NCBI GenBank assembly: GCA_948527295.1
Contig: CAOSWK010000004.1
Coordinates: 39,996 to 103,995 of the forward strand
Source of the DNA: an uncultured Eubacteriales bacterium
Lineage (GTDB): Bacteria; Bacillota; Clostridia; Oscillospirales; Acutalibacteraceae
Direction: 5' to 3'
DNA: 64,000 nucleotides
Within the stretch, counting starts at the first letter, position 1; the number at the start of each line of letters is the position of its first letter. Both the position numbers and the translations under genes were made by a program. The notes under the pieces are model-generated. The model made no database searches. It was not told where the DNA came from and saw only the letters and a list, made by a program, of their open reading frames with translations. Shown here in pieces: positions 45,782 through 54,563 of the stretch.

Positions 45782-46748
45782 ATAGCTTCCTCCACATTAT
45801 AAGTGCAGTTTTTGATGACATCATTGAATAAGCATGATTTACATGTATAACGGAATTCACAGCCATGACATTTTGTATTATTATCAATTTTATGACTCCA
45901 AAAATTTTTCATTAGTTTTTTTATTATATCACTCCATAAATCATTTTTAACATTACCTATTTTTCTGGTTTCGAGAACGTCCTCATCCAAGTTATAATAA
46001 CTCAAACAGTTACTCTTAATGTCAACTTTACTTGTACAGGCACCTAAACATGGATATACATCACCATTTTCTAAAATAGCTATTTTCCCATTTAAACATT
46101 GATTTTTGTCTTTTCGCTCAAAGAAATTAAACACATCCATGTTAGCAAGTTTATCCCTGTGAATCTTTGGGTAATGAATTTATGAATTTATATATCTCCA
46201 ACTTGGTGGCAATATCCTTTTTATTTTATCGTTTAATTCACAACAAAAAATTAAGGTTACCTTTTTATATTTCTTGAAATTACTTATTATTGTAAACATA
46301 TTTAAAAGATTGAAAACAGGAATAATTATGTGAGTCTGGTTGTTATCATAATTGTTTAAAGTATGTAAACCATTTGTGCATATAGTTGGCAAAATGTCTA
46401 ATCCTAATATAAAATTATATAAATCTCTCAAATGAGGATACAACGTACTTTCTCCTCCAGTTAAAAGTATACTTTTACAGCCGAATTTTTTCAATTCAAT
46501 AACAATATTTTTCCACTCGTTTATTGATAGCACGTCTTTTACATTATTTTTAGACTTAAAGCATACCGGACAAAAAGCTGAATAACAGCTATCACACTTA
46601 AACTGTAGACATTTGTTAACTTTAAAACTGCTGAATGAATATATGGAACGTCTTTAAAAAATTTCTTTTCATTAAAAATATTTGTTAATCTAAATTTATC
46701 TACAAATATAGGTTTTTCGGATAAAGTTCCCCATTTCTTCTGAACCAT
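45772..46748 (-). pseudogene. Radical SAM/SPASM peptide-modifying enzyme, broken
   Basis: Pieces in three segments. N-terminal piece from ATG 46748 (VQKKWGTLSEKPIFVDKF, IHSAVLKLTN); a frameshift near 46620, after which the cluster-binding part KCLQFKCDSCYS continues, with a CX4CX2C spacing; then KSILLTGGESTLYPHLRD (the GGE motif). An in-frame TAA at 46180-46182 breaks it next to a tandem AAATTCAT duplication. The rest in the same frame is a SPASM domain (GDVYPCLGACTSK, CHGCEFRYTCKSC). It is an AdoMet enzyme of the kind that modifies RiPP peptides. Its 5' end abuts a plus-strand relic, suggesting insertion. Confidence 0.8.
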
Positions 46749-46923
46749 TGGTGAAGGCCGTATGGAAAAATTAAATGATGAAATGTGCGAAGCATTTGTG
46801 TTTGGTCCCATTATGGTATCAGCAGCACAACAAATTGTAATTCGAGGGCTTGAAATGCTTTGCTATGTAGATGCTGAAAGCTCGAAAAAACTGTATCAGT
46901 TCATGTTGGAGGGAAATCTATAA
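46745..46923 (+). pseudogene. 3' fragment of the 219-residue island family
   Basis: Plus-strand frame GEGRMEKLNDEMCEAFVFGP to AESSKKLYQFMLEGNL before a stop at 46921-46923. It matches the C-terminal third of the protein at 39438-40097, but the N-terminal two thirds are replaced by the start of the radical SAM gene on the other strand, at about 46745. Confidence 0.6.
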
Positions 46924-46954
46924 TGGATAACTTTAAATCATCATATCAGATTTC

Positions 46955-47209
46955 ATGAGTAACATGATTGAGGATACACTATCCAGTTTAAAATTGGAGA
47001 ATACAGAATATAGGAAGTGTATAGAAAATGAAAGAAGTAATGTGAAGACGATTGCAGCAATTTTAAATAAATTATCTGCAGAGGACAAAGAAATAATGAA
47101 TAAACATGAAATGGATGTTTTTCATATATTAGCTTTCGAGCAGTCATATCTTTACAAACAAGGCTATATTGATTGTGTTAAGCTACTTAAAATCCTTGGT
47201 GTTATATGA
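46955..47209 (+). CDS. Small helical protein (DUF6809-like)
   Basis: 84 residues, ATG at 46955; no clear ribosome site is seen. The pattern (LENTEYRKCIENERSN, LSAEDKEIMNKHE, YLYKQGYIDCVKLLKIL) is like short proteins found next to phage or conjugative genes in Clostridia. Function unknown. Followed by a terminator. Confidence 0.55.
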   Translation: MSNMIEDTLSSLKLENTEYRKCIENERSNVKTIAAILNKLSAEDKEIMNKHEMDVFHILAFEQSYLYKQGYIDCVKLLKILGVI

Positions 47210-47221
47210 AATAATCTAAGT

Positions 47222-47259
47222 AATATAAAATCTGCCGATCTTGTGGCAGGTTTTATATT
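47222..47259 (+). terminator. Terminator-like hairpin after the small helical protein gene
   Basis: AATATAAAATCTGCC pairs with GGCAGGTTTTATATT (one G-T pair) around an eight-base loop. No long T run after it, so strength is uncertain. Confidence 0.5.
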
Positions 47260-47267
47260 TGTTGTGG

Positions 47268-47296
47268 TTTATAAATTTTTAAGGTTATGGTATAAT
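47268..47296 (+). promoter_or_regulatory. Promoter of the YhcG-like gene
   Basis: TTTATA (47268-47273), 17-base spacer, TATAAT (47291-47296) with a TGG just before it (extended -10). Confidence 0.65.
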
Positions 47297-47323
47297 GAAA
47301 ATGCAAGAAATGGTGGCGATAAT

Positions 47324-48093
47324 ATGGAGCTGGCTAATTCAAATAAAGATGAATTAAATCAAAATTTTGATAGAATAATTGAAATAATAGAAAACTCACG
47401 TAGAGACGCTTTTAAAGCCGTAAATCGTGAACTTATAAATATGTATTGGGAAATAGGCAAATTTGTAAGTGAGAAAGTTAGCAAAAATGAATGGGGGAAA
47501 TCTGTAGTTAAAGAGCTTTCTGAATTTATACAACATAAGAACGAGGGTATTAAAGGATTTTCTCCTCAAAACATTTGGCGTATGAAACAGTTTTATGATA
47601 TGTATAACGGAAATGAAAAACTCTCACCACTGGTGAGAGAAATAACATGGACAAATAATCTGCTAATAATGGCTGGCACTAAAAGCGATGAGGCGAGAGA
47701 ATTTTACCTAAGATTATGTATAAAAAATAATTATTCTAAGCGTGAACTTGACCGCCAAATTGATAGTATGTTATTTGAAAGGACCATGTTATCCGATAAG
47801 AAAAATGAATTATTTATTTCAAATAATAATTCAGGACTTTCGTGTTTGAGAGATAATTATGTATTAGAATTTTTGAATTTATCAGAGGAACATAAAGAGA
47901 AAGATTTACGCAAAGCTATTATAAAAAATATGAAGAAGTTTATTCTTGAGTTTGGGTAGAATACGCATTAAGCAGAAGTTTATCGCCTGCTTTAATTGCT
48001 GATTATAAACTCCATCTTCCCAACAAAGAAGTATTGGAAAACAAACTTCGTGAAATCGCAGAATCTGCTGATTCGAAAGAAAATGAAGAATAA
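47324..48093 (+). pseudogene. YhcG/DUF1016 nuclease with its catalytic core deleted
   Basis: ATG 47324 gives the typical DUF1016 N-terminal domain (EIIENSRRDAFKAVNRELIN, YWEIGKFVSEK, GFSPQNIWRMKQFYDMY). The frame stops at 47957 right after KKFILEFG, where full-length proteins enter the PD-(D/E)XK nuclease core. One base out of frame, the family's C-terminus continues (VEYALSRSLSPALIADYKLH, ending at 48093). So about 100 codons holding the nuclease active site are missing. Family roles suggested elsewhere are defence or mobile-element maintenance. Non-functional here. Confidence 0.75.
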
Positions 48094-48125
48094 ATGTGGT
48101 GTTTTTATAGGTGGTTTCATACTTA

Positions 48126-48183
48126 CGCACGGTTACAAAAGAATTTTTTATACATTCACACGGTTAATGATAAACCGTGCGTT
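48126..48183. repeat. Palindromic sites with half-sites shared with the tRNA-Pro flank
   Basis: Contains TTCACACGGTTAA (48155-48167), also present at 39218-39230, and TAAACCGTGCGTT (48171-48183), also present at 38633-38645. Together here they form an inverted repeat (CACGGTT with AACCGTG). A weaker half-site CGCACGGTTA lies at 48126. It may be a regulator or recombinase site of the island. Confidence 0.45.
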
Positions 48184-48327
48184 TGTATCAAAAGTTGAGT
48201 GATTAGACAGTTGAAACCCCGCATCATTGCTGAAGTTTTAACGTGTTTAGTTTTACTTGTTTGTCACCCATAATTAAGGGTTTCTACGAATTTTCTGAAA
48301 CTATAAAATTTATAAGTTTAAATAGTT

Positions 48328-49443
48328 TTACAAAGAGAAGGTATGTTGAATATCTTTAGTCATATTATTTTTTCTTGTGTTACTGATGTGGGTGTAAACA
48401 TCAGCTGTGGTTTCTATATCTGCATGACCTAGCCAGGTTTGAATATCTTTCAATTCCCAGCCTTTGTCATACAAAATACTTGCACAGCTGTGGCGCAAAT
48501 CATGAAACCGCATTTTGGGAAATTTGTTTTTTGCTAAAACTTTTTGGAACGCCGATGTTATGTAGTCCGGGCGATATGGTTTACCGTCTGGCCAGGTAAA
48601 AACATAATCGGTATTTTGAAACTCTTTACCGAATAATCGCTTATTCGTTTTAGTTTCTTTATGTAAGTCTAGTAAAACGGCCTTGATTTCAGGGAGTAAA
48701 ATATACTCTCTTCGGCTGGCTTCTGTTTTTGTTTTGTCTTTTGCGATTGTTGTTGTGTGCTTCACTACAGTGTGATTGATTTTTATTTTATTATTTTTGA
48801 AGTCAATTGCGGACCATTTTAACCCAAGAACCTCGCCGCGCCGTAAGCCATAGTACAATGTCATGTATATTAATGGTTGTAAACGGTGACCTTTAAATAA
48901 ATGAAGTACGTCATTTGCTTGATTAGCGTTCAGGAATATTTGACTTTTTTCTTCTTTGTTTTTTGGCAACGGAACGTGTAAAGCGGGGTTTTTACATATT
49001 GTTTCTTCGATTACAGCATTGTTTAAAGCATTTTTTATTACAATGCTGTGTTCTTTTATAGACTTATTTGAGAGCCCACCACTTTTACCGTCAAGGCGCC
49101 CGCCTGAAAATTTAAAGTCATAATAATCTACAAAATGTTTAGGTTTTAATTGATTAAGCGTGAGACCTAAATTTTCAAAGTAAGGAATTAAATGTTTTAT
49201 TGTTGAATTGCGGTAACCTTCCCAAATTGTAAGTTCCACCTTATTTTTCTTTTTCTCCAACCATTGCATTAAATAATTTGTAAATAAAATGTCTGCTGGG
49301 GCTTTAGATGTTTCCTTTTCTTCATATTCAGCTATCAACTTGTTTGAAAAATCCGTAGCTTTGTATTTGTTGCCTTTAACTTTTAACTTCGTTGAAACCC
49401 ACTTTTGCTTATATTTGTCGCCCACTTCTGAAGTGACCCTCAT
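48328..49443 (-). CDS. Tyrosine recombinase (phage/ICE integrase), N-terminus probably clipped
   Basis: 371 residues. Catalytic residues are all present: Arg in YYGLRRGEVLGLKW, HDLRHS (HxxR), GHADIETTADVYTHIS with the His and the nucleophile Tyr. A core-binding SAM-like domain precedes. The N-terminal DNA-arm domain is short: the protein begins inside the usual KQKWVSTxLxVKGNK segment, and an IS3-type remnant starts 43 bases upstream, so the real start was probably lost. It marks the stretch from tRNA-Pro as a former integrative element. Activity is uncertain. Confidence 0.85.
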   Translation of the reverse strand: MRVTSEVGDKYKQKWVSTKLKVKGNKYKATDFSNKLIAEYEEKETSKAPADILFTNYLMQWLEKKKNKVELTIWEGYRNSTIKHLIPYFENLGLTLNQLKPKHFVDYYDFKFSGGRLDGKSGGLSNKSIKEHSIVIKNALNNAVIEETICKNPALHVPLPKNKEEKSQIFLNANQANDVLHLFKGHRLQPLIYMTLYYGLRRGEVLGLKWSAIDFKNNKIKINHTVVKHTTTIAKDKTKTEASRREYILLPEIKAVLLDLHKETKTNKRLFGKEFQNTDYVFTWPDGKPYRPDYITSAFQKVLAKNKFPKMRFHDLRHSCASILYDKGWELKDIQTWLGHADIETTADVYTHISNTRKNNMTKDIQHTFSL

Positions 49444-49485
49444 TTGTTAGACAAAGATAAAAATCTAATGAAAGGGGTTATTTCT

Positions 49486-50188
49486 ATGTCTGGAAGAAAA
49501 ATATATTCTGCAGAACTCAAGCTGGAAATTGTGGAACAGTATCTCAAAGGAGGTATGGGAATAAAAAATTGGCACAAGAATATCATGTCAGCTATGGTGA
49601 TGTTCAAAAGTGGAGAGATGCCTATCAGGAGCATGGCGTGAAAGGATTGAGTACTACTCACGGAACATATACTGGCGAATTTAAAGTCTCTGTTATAGAA
49701 TATATGCATAATACAGGTGCATCCATCCGTAAGACGGCAGCCCATTTCAATATTCCTTCCTACAGGACTGTTTCCCAATGGGAACGCATCTACTATGAAC
49801 AAGGAAAGGAGACCCTGTTTAAAGAGCAGAGAGGCAGGAGATCAAAAATGGGGACAAAATGCACACGAAAACCAAAAACAAACATAGAAACGAACGAAGA
49901 CCCGCTTGCAGAAGTGCAACGCCTTCGCATGGAGAATGAATATCTAAAAAAATTAAATGCCTTAATTCAAAAGCGGGAAAGACCAGAGAAACCGATAAAG
50001 TAGCTGTCATTACGGAATTAAGGCAGAAATATAAACTGACAGCATTACTGGAACTGGCAGAAATGCCGCGGAGCACCTATTATTATCATGTAAAACAGGT
50101 ACAGAAGCCAGATACTGATTTTAAAGAAAATCACAGCGAACTAAAAAGATATACAGTAGAGCAAATTTCCACAGTATTAATAAAATAG
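49486..50188 (+). mobile_element. IS3-family (IS150-like) remnant: frameshifted orfA and truncated orfB
   Basis: orfA starts at ATG 49486 (MSGRKIYSAELKLEIVEQYL) and is frameshifted at the A run near 49560-49567; the other frame continues LAQEYHVSYGDVQKWRDAYQ to 50003. It has the two helix-turn-helix units of IS150-type OrfA and a leucine-zipper-like end (LRMENEYLKKLNALIQKRE). orfB follows in another frame from 49994 (VAVITELRQKYKLTALLEL, PRSTYYYHVKQ) but breaks off at about 50144, before the DDE catalytic part. Dead element. No terminal inverted repeats identified. Confidence 0.8.
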
Positions 50189-50284
50189 GAATCGAATCAA
50201 AAACAATAGCAGTTACCATAAATGGCAAGCGTACGACTAAAAAAGTAAGAAATTTACCAATCCGGGTGTGTAATGATGAGTAAC

Positions 50285-50413
50285 TTTGTTTACGCTGTTT
50301 ACACCTGTTTACGCAGCGTTTTTTACAGAGGTGTAAACTAAATTAAAGCCCACAAGTCCCAGTATTATGCGATTTTGGAGTTAAGTGTATATTTTGTTTA
50401 CGCTGTTTATACC
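50285..50413. repeat. Inverted and direct repeats downstream of the IS remnant
   Basis: GTTTACACCT (50297-50306) and AGGTGTAAAC (50329-50338) form a perfect ten-base inverted repeat. TTTGTTTACGCTGTTTACACC (50285-50305) recurs with one change at 50393-50413. The stretch 50189-50528 has no gene; a 35-codon relic frame ends at 50283. Confidence 0.65.
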
Positions 50414-50528
50414 ACTTTGGGAGACTTTATAAAAAACGTATGGGATTAGCTATTTATAACTGTGCCTAATCACTATACTTTTGATACAACAGCAGATTTG
50501 TCCGAGAAATGGCTAGAGGTATGTATAA

Positions 50529-51884
50529 CTATTGTACATCTAGTTTCTCTAATTTGGTCCAACTTGAAATTTCAAATTTTTTACACGAAGATCCATTTGG
50601 GAAAAGAAGCTCCTCAGTTGGTATTGGTTCAGGGAAGGCGCCACTGCCCTTATTTTCACTAAAATATATTTGTGCCTGTTTGGGCATAGAAATCTTTTTC
50701 AACTTTTCACCATATTTTTGATCATTACTAATAAGGGAACACTGCGTCGTATATTTCACATTATCGGCAATATTAATTTCTTCAAGATTATTACATCCAA
50801 AGAATGGATTATAGCTTGTTGAAGATGTCACATCCGGCCGGTTACTGCTGTCTCCAATAGATTCTACTTTTCTTAATTGGCTACATTGTCTAAAAGAGTA
50901 ACCATGAAGTTGTGGCCAGCCATCTATAAATATTATTTTTTTAAGGTTTGGCCATCCACAAAAGGCCCAGCGACCAATTTCTTTAACATTAGGCGGGACA
51001 ACTAAAATCTCAACAGAATTCGCTATTTTTTTCAAAAGTGATTTCTCTTCCTTCTCTTTAGGTGAGTCAAGAGGATAATACGTTACATCGAAAGAATATT
51101 TCTCGATTGTATCACACCATATAGGAATAACAAAAATTATTTTACCATTTGCATTTTTGCATATACAGGGAATTTTACCATTTGCCATATCTATTGCCGC
51201 GTTTCTATCCAAAGTCCTCATCTCAGGGTTCTTACCAAATGCCCGTATCTGTGATGCCATTATTTCGTCGATGTCGACAGAATAATCTTCATCATTGTAT
51301 TCATCAACCAACTCGTTATTACTGCCATCATCGTGTTTGTCAGAAACATCATTTTTATTTTCTGTATTTTCATTATAATCCGGAGACCCATTATTGCTAT
51401 CTTGAGGGGCCAGATTATTTGCAGCATGGTTGCCGTTATTGCTGTCTTGATGTTGTGAAGCGTCATTTGCAAGATTGTTATTGTTATTACTGTTGTTTTG
51501 CTGTTGGCTGCTTCTTCTTGTTTCTTGTGGAGTTGGCGCAGTCGGGTCCACATCCATTGCGTTTGCATTTAAAGAACCAAACAAGGCCATCGACAAAATT
51601 CCACCGGCCCACAAAGCCGACTTAACCGATATCCCACCGCTAACGTCTGCGAGTGCCTCTTTAGATAAAATTTTTAAAGTTTCTTCTTCGTATTCAAGCA
51701 AATCTTCCTCCGAATAATTTAGATTCTCTTTCTTCATGAGTGGCATTATTTCTTCCCTTATTAGCTTTCTTAAGTCTTTTTTTGTTACAACTTTTTTTGC
51801 CTTTTCTTGAATTTTATTCTTAAAAATAGCATTCGAGAATATCTTTTTATAAAAATCCGCTATATCTCTTCTTGGCTTTTTCAA
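50529..51884 (-). CDS. Leader-bearing protein with acidic linker and short LRR block
   Basis: 451 residues from TTG at 51884, set by the GGGGCTGATTTTG ribosome site, which matches that of the gene starting at 29138. Leader residues 1-84 are of the second subtype (KKPRRDIADFYKKIF, LIREEIMPLMKK, LSKEALADVSGG). The segment after the Gly-Gly (KSALWAGGILSMALFGSLNA) ends in NANAMDV, the best signal-peptidase-like site of the family. A long Asn/Asp/Glu-rich linker follows, then a globular part with a few BspA-type repeats (EIGRWAFCGWPNLKKIIF, FFGCNNLEEINIAD). Shorter than its relative at 25851 and possibly truncated at the C-terminus. Own promoter. Confidence 0.82.
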   Translation of the reverse strand: MKKPRRDIADFYKKIFSNAIFKNKIQEKAKKVVTKKDLRKLIREEIMPLMKKENLNYSEEDLLEYEEETLKILSKEALADVSGGISVKSALWAGGILSMALFGSLNANAMDVDPTAPTPQETRRSSQQQNNSNNNNNLANDASQHQDSNNGNHAANNLAPQDSNNGSPDYNENTENKNDVSDKHDDGSNNELVDEYNDEDYSVDIDEIMASQIRAFGKNPEMRTLDRNAAIDMANGKIPCICKNANGKIIFVIPIWCDTIEKYSFDVTYYPLDSPKEKEEKSLLKKIANSVEILVVPPNVKEIGRWAFCGWPNLKKIIFIDGWPQLHGYSFRQCSQLRKVESIGDSSNRPDVTSSTSYNPFFGCNNLEEINIADNVKYTTQCSLISNDQKYGEKLKKISMPKQAQIYFSENKGSGAFPEPIPTEELLFPNGSSCKKFEISSWTKLEKLDVQ

Positions 51885-51915
51885 CAAAATCAGCCCCTTT
51901 TTAATGTATTGTAAT

Positions 51916-51944
51916 ATTATACAATAAATTTGCTTAAAAATCAA
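51916..51944 (-). promoter_or_regulatory. Sigma-A promoter of the 50529-51884 gene
   Basis: Minus strand TTGATT (51944-51939), 17-base spacer, TATAAT (51921-51916). Confidence 0.75.
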
Positions 51945-52206
51945 TATTAATTGTTGGTTTAGTAGAAATGAATTTGAGATCTTTTGAGCTAACTGTAAAC
52001 ATTATAAATATGCAATATCCAAAAATCTAGCACAAAGGCCGCTTAAATCTTGAAAAGAATGTTTATAAATTGTTCAAACGTTGTTTCAAAAAACTAATGA
52101 CGGTGCTAAATATAATTTTGAATTAGCCAAATAGACACGGCAACGCGAGAAAAATTGGCAGTATCGCTTTCAACCACATTAGAAATTGCGAAATAGTTTG
52201 TAACTA

Positions 52207-52245
52207 AAAAAATTAAAAGGCCGTTAACAAAAGTTAGCGGCTTTT
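52207..52245 (-). terminator. Rho-independent terminator of the lectin-like gene
   Basis: GGCCGTTAAC and GTTAGCGGC pair around AAAA, flanked by A and T runs; on the minus strand TTTTAATTTTTTT follows. The remaining bases of 51945-52348 show no gene. Confidence 0.7.
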
Positions 52246-52348
52246 CTAGAAATATCAACGAATTAAGGACATTGCGTAAGAAAGAAGTCTTTCCGTAAGT
52301 GAAAGCAGACTTACTAAAACATATCCCTTGATGTTTTGAGACACATTT

Positions 52349-53998
52349 TTAATTAATAGGAAAAAATTTGGCGCGGAGGCCCTTTGCGGCACTGTAGTCC
52401 GTTCCTTTTGCGACATCGTACCGGACCCTGACTCTTCCTGCGTTAGTTGGTGGTGTTGTTGAAGGCGTACCTTCGGTGCCGTCCGGATTTATCGGAATAT
52501 ACATTATGGTAACCTCGCCCATGCCGGTTATACCGTCTTTCGTCCTTATTATGGCTTGCTTTTCTGTGCCGTCGAACTCCAAACTCACTGGCAGAATGCA
52601 GTCAAAGTCGGTTTCTGTCGGTGTTTTTAGAATTTTAAAGCTCAAAGGCACCGCTGGGAAGGCGTTGCCGTAGGAGTTGAATTGAGTTATTAAGACATCA
52701 TGCGTGCCGCCGGGAAGACCACTTAGTTGCACAGACCAGTAACCATCGGGGTTTACCTCCGTTGTGGCAAGGATTTTGCCACCCTCAACGATAGTTACAA
52801 TGTGTCCAGGCGCGCCGGTGCCCGAAACCGTCACTGTTGCGCCGGGGTCGAACATTGAGTTTTGGGCGGGGGCCGTAAGCGTTGTCTGTCTGGTGATGTT
52901 CGTGCTCACGATTACTGAGCCGGCCAAAGTGGTGCTGTTTCCCCATAAGCGATCGCCGTACTCGATTGTGTAACCGGCTAATTCATTAGTGACATTACGA
53001 AAGTCGTTAAACTTTCCATCTGCTGTATTTGTTCCTAGGCAGCCTTCAGCACCACCATTCGCATTATTTGGTTCTTTATTGCCCGTGTGCCATGGAGCAT
53101 AATTATACACCACATGGACATTAGAAGCAGCACCAGTAGATGTTATTTTGTCGAAAAAAACAGAGTTAGTAGGACTTGGAGCACCGTAAGTCCCTTCTGG
53201 AATATCATTTTCTGACAATAATCCTGGGGAAGTCCAATTCGGATCGCTGGGCTTAAAGCAACTCTCTGGCCCGCACGCCCAGTAGTAATAACCCATATTG
53301 TCAGAAGAAACCGTTGCAGATGGGGAACCCATGTTAGAAACCTTGAAACGTGTTCCGCCAAGCCACCCTTTTGGGACTGTCCCATCGGTTGCAGAATATT
53401 TTTTATAAAAGTCGTCCTCTTCCTCTGAAGTTATTACGGCCAAGTAGCCTTGCCAGCCGCCAATCTCAGAGTTCAGCGCCTCTTTATACGCATTAATCCA
53501 AGAAAGTCCAGCTTTAGGGACATATTTGTAAAAGTGCCCCGTGCCGGGGAAGTAGTGAATATCGCTTGGAATCTCCGATTCACTCAAGAGAATGCTTATG
53601 GACTGCGAATAATTGCACTTGTACTGCACGTTTCGCAAAAATTCTTGCACACTGGCGGCCGGTTCCGTCGTCGTGCACGTAACAAAAACGCTGGTATTGT
53701 CCTCACTTGCAGTGAACCCAGCCATCGCCGGCAGCGTTATTTCGGCGTTCGTCGTGTCCTCGCCGGAATACGAAATTTGGATAGTTTTAATTGAATTCGG
53801 CAACTTTTCAGTAACGGTCAGCTCCGGAAACGTACAGTATGCTTGGTCGTCGCTCCATCTCTGCACTCCAAAGTCCACCACAACGTCAAGCTCGCCGCCA
53901 GGCGCGCATTCCGCAGTATTGCTTATTTGCAAGCACGCGAAAGGCCCCAGAAAAATGCCCGCGAGAGTCCACAAAATTAACTTTTTAATAGTTTTCAT
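52349..53998 (-). CDS. Secreted C-type-lectin-like protein with an Ig-like domain
   Basis: 549 residues from ATG 53998, preceded by GGGTGGTG; a longer frame starts at 54013. An N-terminal Sec signal (KTIKKLILWTLAGIFLGPF) is followed by a beta-rich domain. A C-type-lectin-like domain spans about residues 155-345: SWINAYKEALNSEIGGWQGY, LAVITSEEEDDFY, WLGGTR, GNKEPNNANGGAEGCLG with the EPN-type sugar/calcium motif, and GKFNDFRN to GYTIEYG. Then a bacterial Ig-like domain (LTAPAQNSMFDPGATVTVSG, GYWSVQLSGLPGGTHDV) and a C-terminal beta-rich part (KGLRAKFFPIN). EPN usually means mannose-type binding, but sugar specificity here is unknown. GC-richer than its AT-rich neighbours. Confidence 0.82.
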   Translation of the reverse strand: MKTIKKLILWTLAGIFLGPFACLQISNTAECAPGGELDVVVDFGVQRWSDDQAYCTFPELTVTEKLPNSIKTIQISYSGEDTTNAEITLPAMAGFTASEDNTSVFVTCTTTEPAASVQEFLRNVQYKCNYSQSISILLSESEIPSDIHYFPGTGHFYKYVPKAGLSWINAYKEALNSEIGGWQGYLAVITSEEEDDFYKKYSATDGTVPKGWLGGTRFKVSNMGSPSATVSSDNMGYYYWACGPESCFKPSDPNWTSPGLLSENDIPEGTYGAPSPTNSVFFDKITSTGAASNVHVVYNYAPWHTGNKEPNNANGGAEGCLGTNTADGKFNDFRNVTNELAGYTIEYGDRLWGNSTTLAGSVIVSTNITRQTTLTAPAQNSMFDPGATVTVSGTGAPGHIVTIVEGGKILATTEVNPDGYWSVQLSGLPGGTHDVLITQFNSYGNAFPAVPLSFKILKTPTETDFDCILPVSLEFDGTEKQAIIRTKDGITGMGEVTIMYIPINPDGTEGTPSTTPPTNAGRVRVRYDVAKGTDYSAAKGLRAKFFPIN

Positions 53999-54035
53999 CA
54001 CAGCACCACCCAATATTTATGTGTTTTTATCCTAT

Positions 54036-54054
54036 TATATATATATATATATAT
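54036..54054. repeat. Short TA dinucleotide run
   Basis: Nine and a half TA units upstream of the lectin-like gene, in its promoter region. Such runs can change length by slippage and so alter promoter spacing. Nothing else is seen in 54055-54240. Confidence 0.7.
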
Positions 54055-54243
54055 TGCAATATATTTTTAAGATTTTTGTATATATGCACAAATGGCGATA
54101 AAAATTTATATAAATATTAACCACATAAAGTCCTGAATGTGTGAAATTTTAAGATGAAGCTCCGAAGGCATCCTTAGCGGAGTTTTAGGCATCAAATAAT
54201 TAAAAAGTCCATCACTGGCAGCCTGTGCGCGAACTTTTGGGCA

Positions 54244-54283
54244 AACAAAAAGAGCGGGTTATGTAAAGGCACCCCTACTCTTT
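54244..54283 (-). terminator. Terminator-like hairpin after tRNA-Leu
   Basis: Minus strand AAAGAG..GGG pairs with CCC..CTCTTT around an A/T-rich loop and is followed by TTTTTGTTT; about 80 bases beyond the tRNA. Confidence 0.5.
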
Positions 54284-54362
54284 AAAGGCCAAAGATTTTA
54301 TTTTTTATACCATTAAAAGCGCACGACACACTGAGCATTGTATCAATAGTCGAGTGAAAAAA

Positions 54363-54447
54363 TGGTGTGAGTGACGGGGATTGAACCCGTACGTTGTAAA
54401 ACACACGCCCCTCAAACGTGCCTGTCTACCAGTTCCAGCACACTCAC
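54363..54447 (-). tRNA. tRNA-Leu(GAG)
   Basis: Minus strand. Acceptor GTGAGTG with CACTCAC, anticodon loop TTGAGGG (anticodon GAG) closed by CACGT with GCGTG, a long class II variable arm and encoded CCA. 85 bases. Confidence 0.93.
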
Positions 54448-54467
54448 AATTATATCTTAATTATGTT

Positions 54468-54496
54468 ATTTTAAGACTTTTTTCTGATTTTGTCAA
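54468..54496 (-). promoter_or_regulatory. Sigma-A promoter of tRNA-Leu
   Basis: Minus strand TTGACA (54496-54491), 17-base spacer, TAAAAT (54473-54468), 20 bases before the tRNA. Confidence 0.8.
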
Positions 54497-54563
54497 TAGA
54501 GAACAAAGACAGCACAAAAAAGGCATTAAATATATCTGACGAAACATTATTGAACGAACTTTG

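Noticed and set aside
50252..50264. TCCGGGTGTG, matching the first bases of tRNA-Pro, as a possible attachment site
   Set aside because: Only ten bases match, they are at the tRNA 5' end rather than the usual 3' end, and the match stops at once on both sides.
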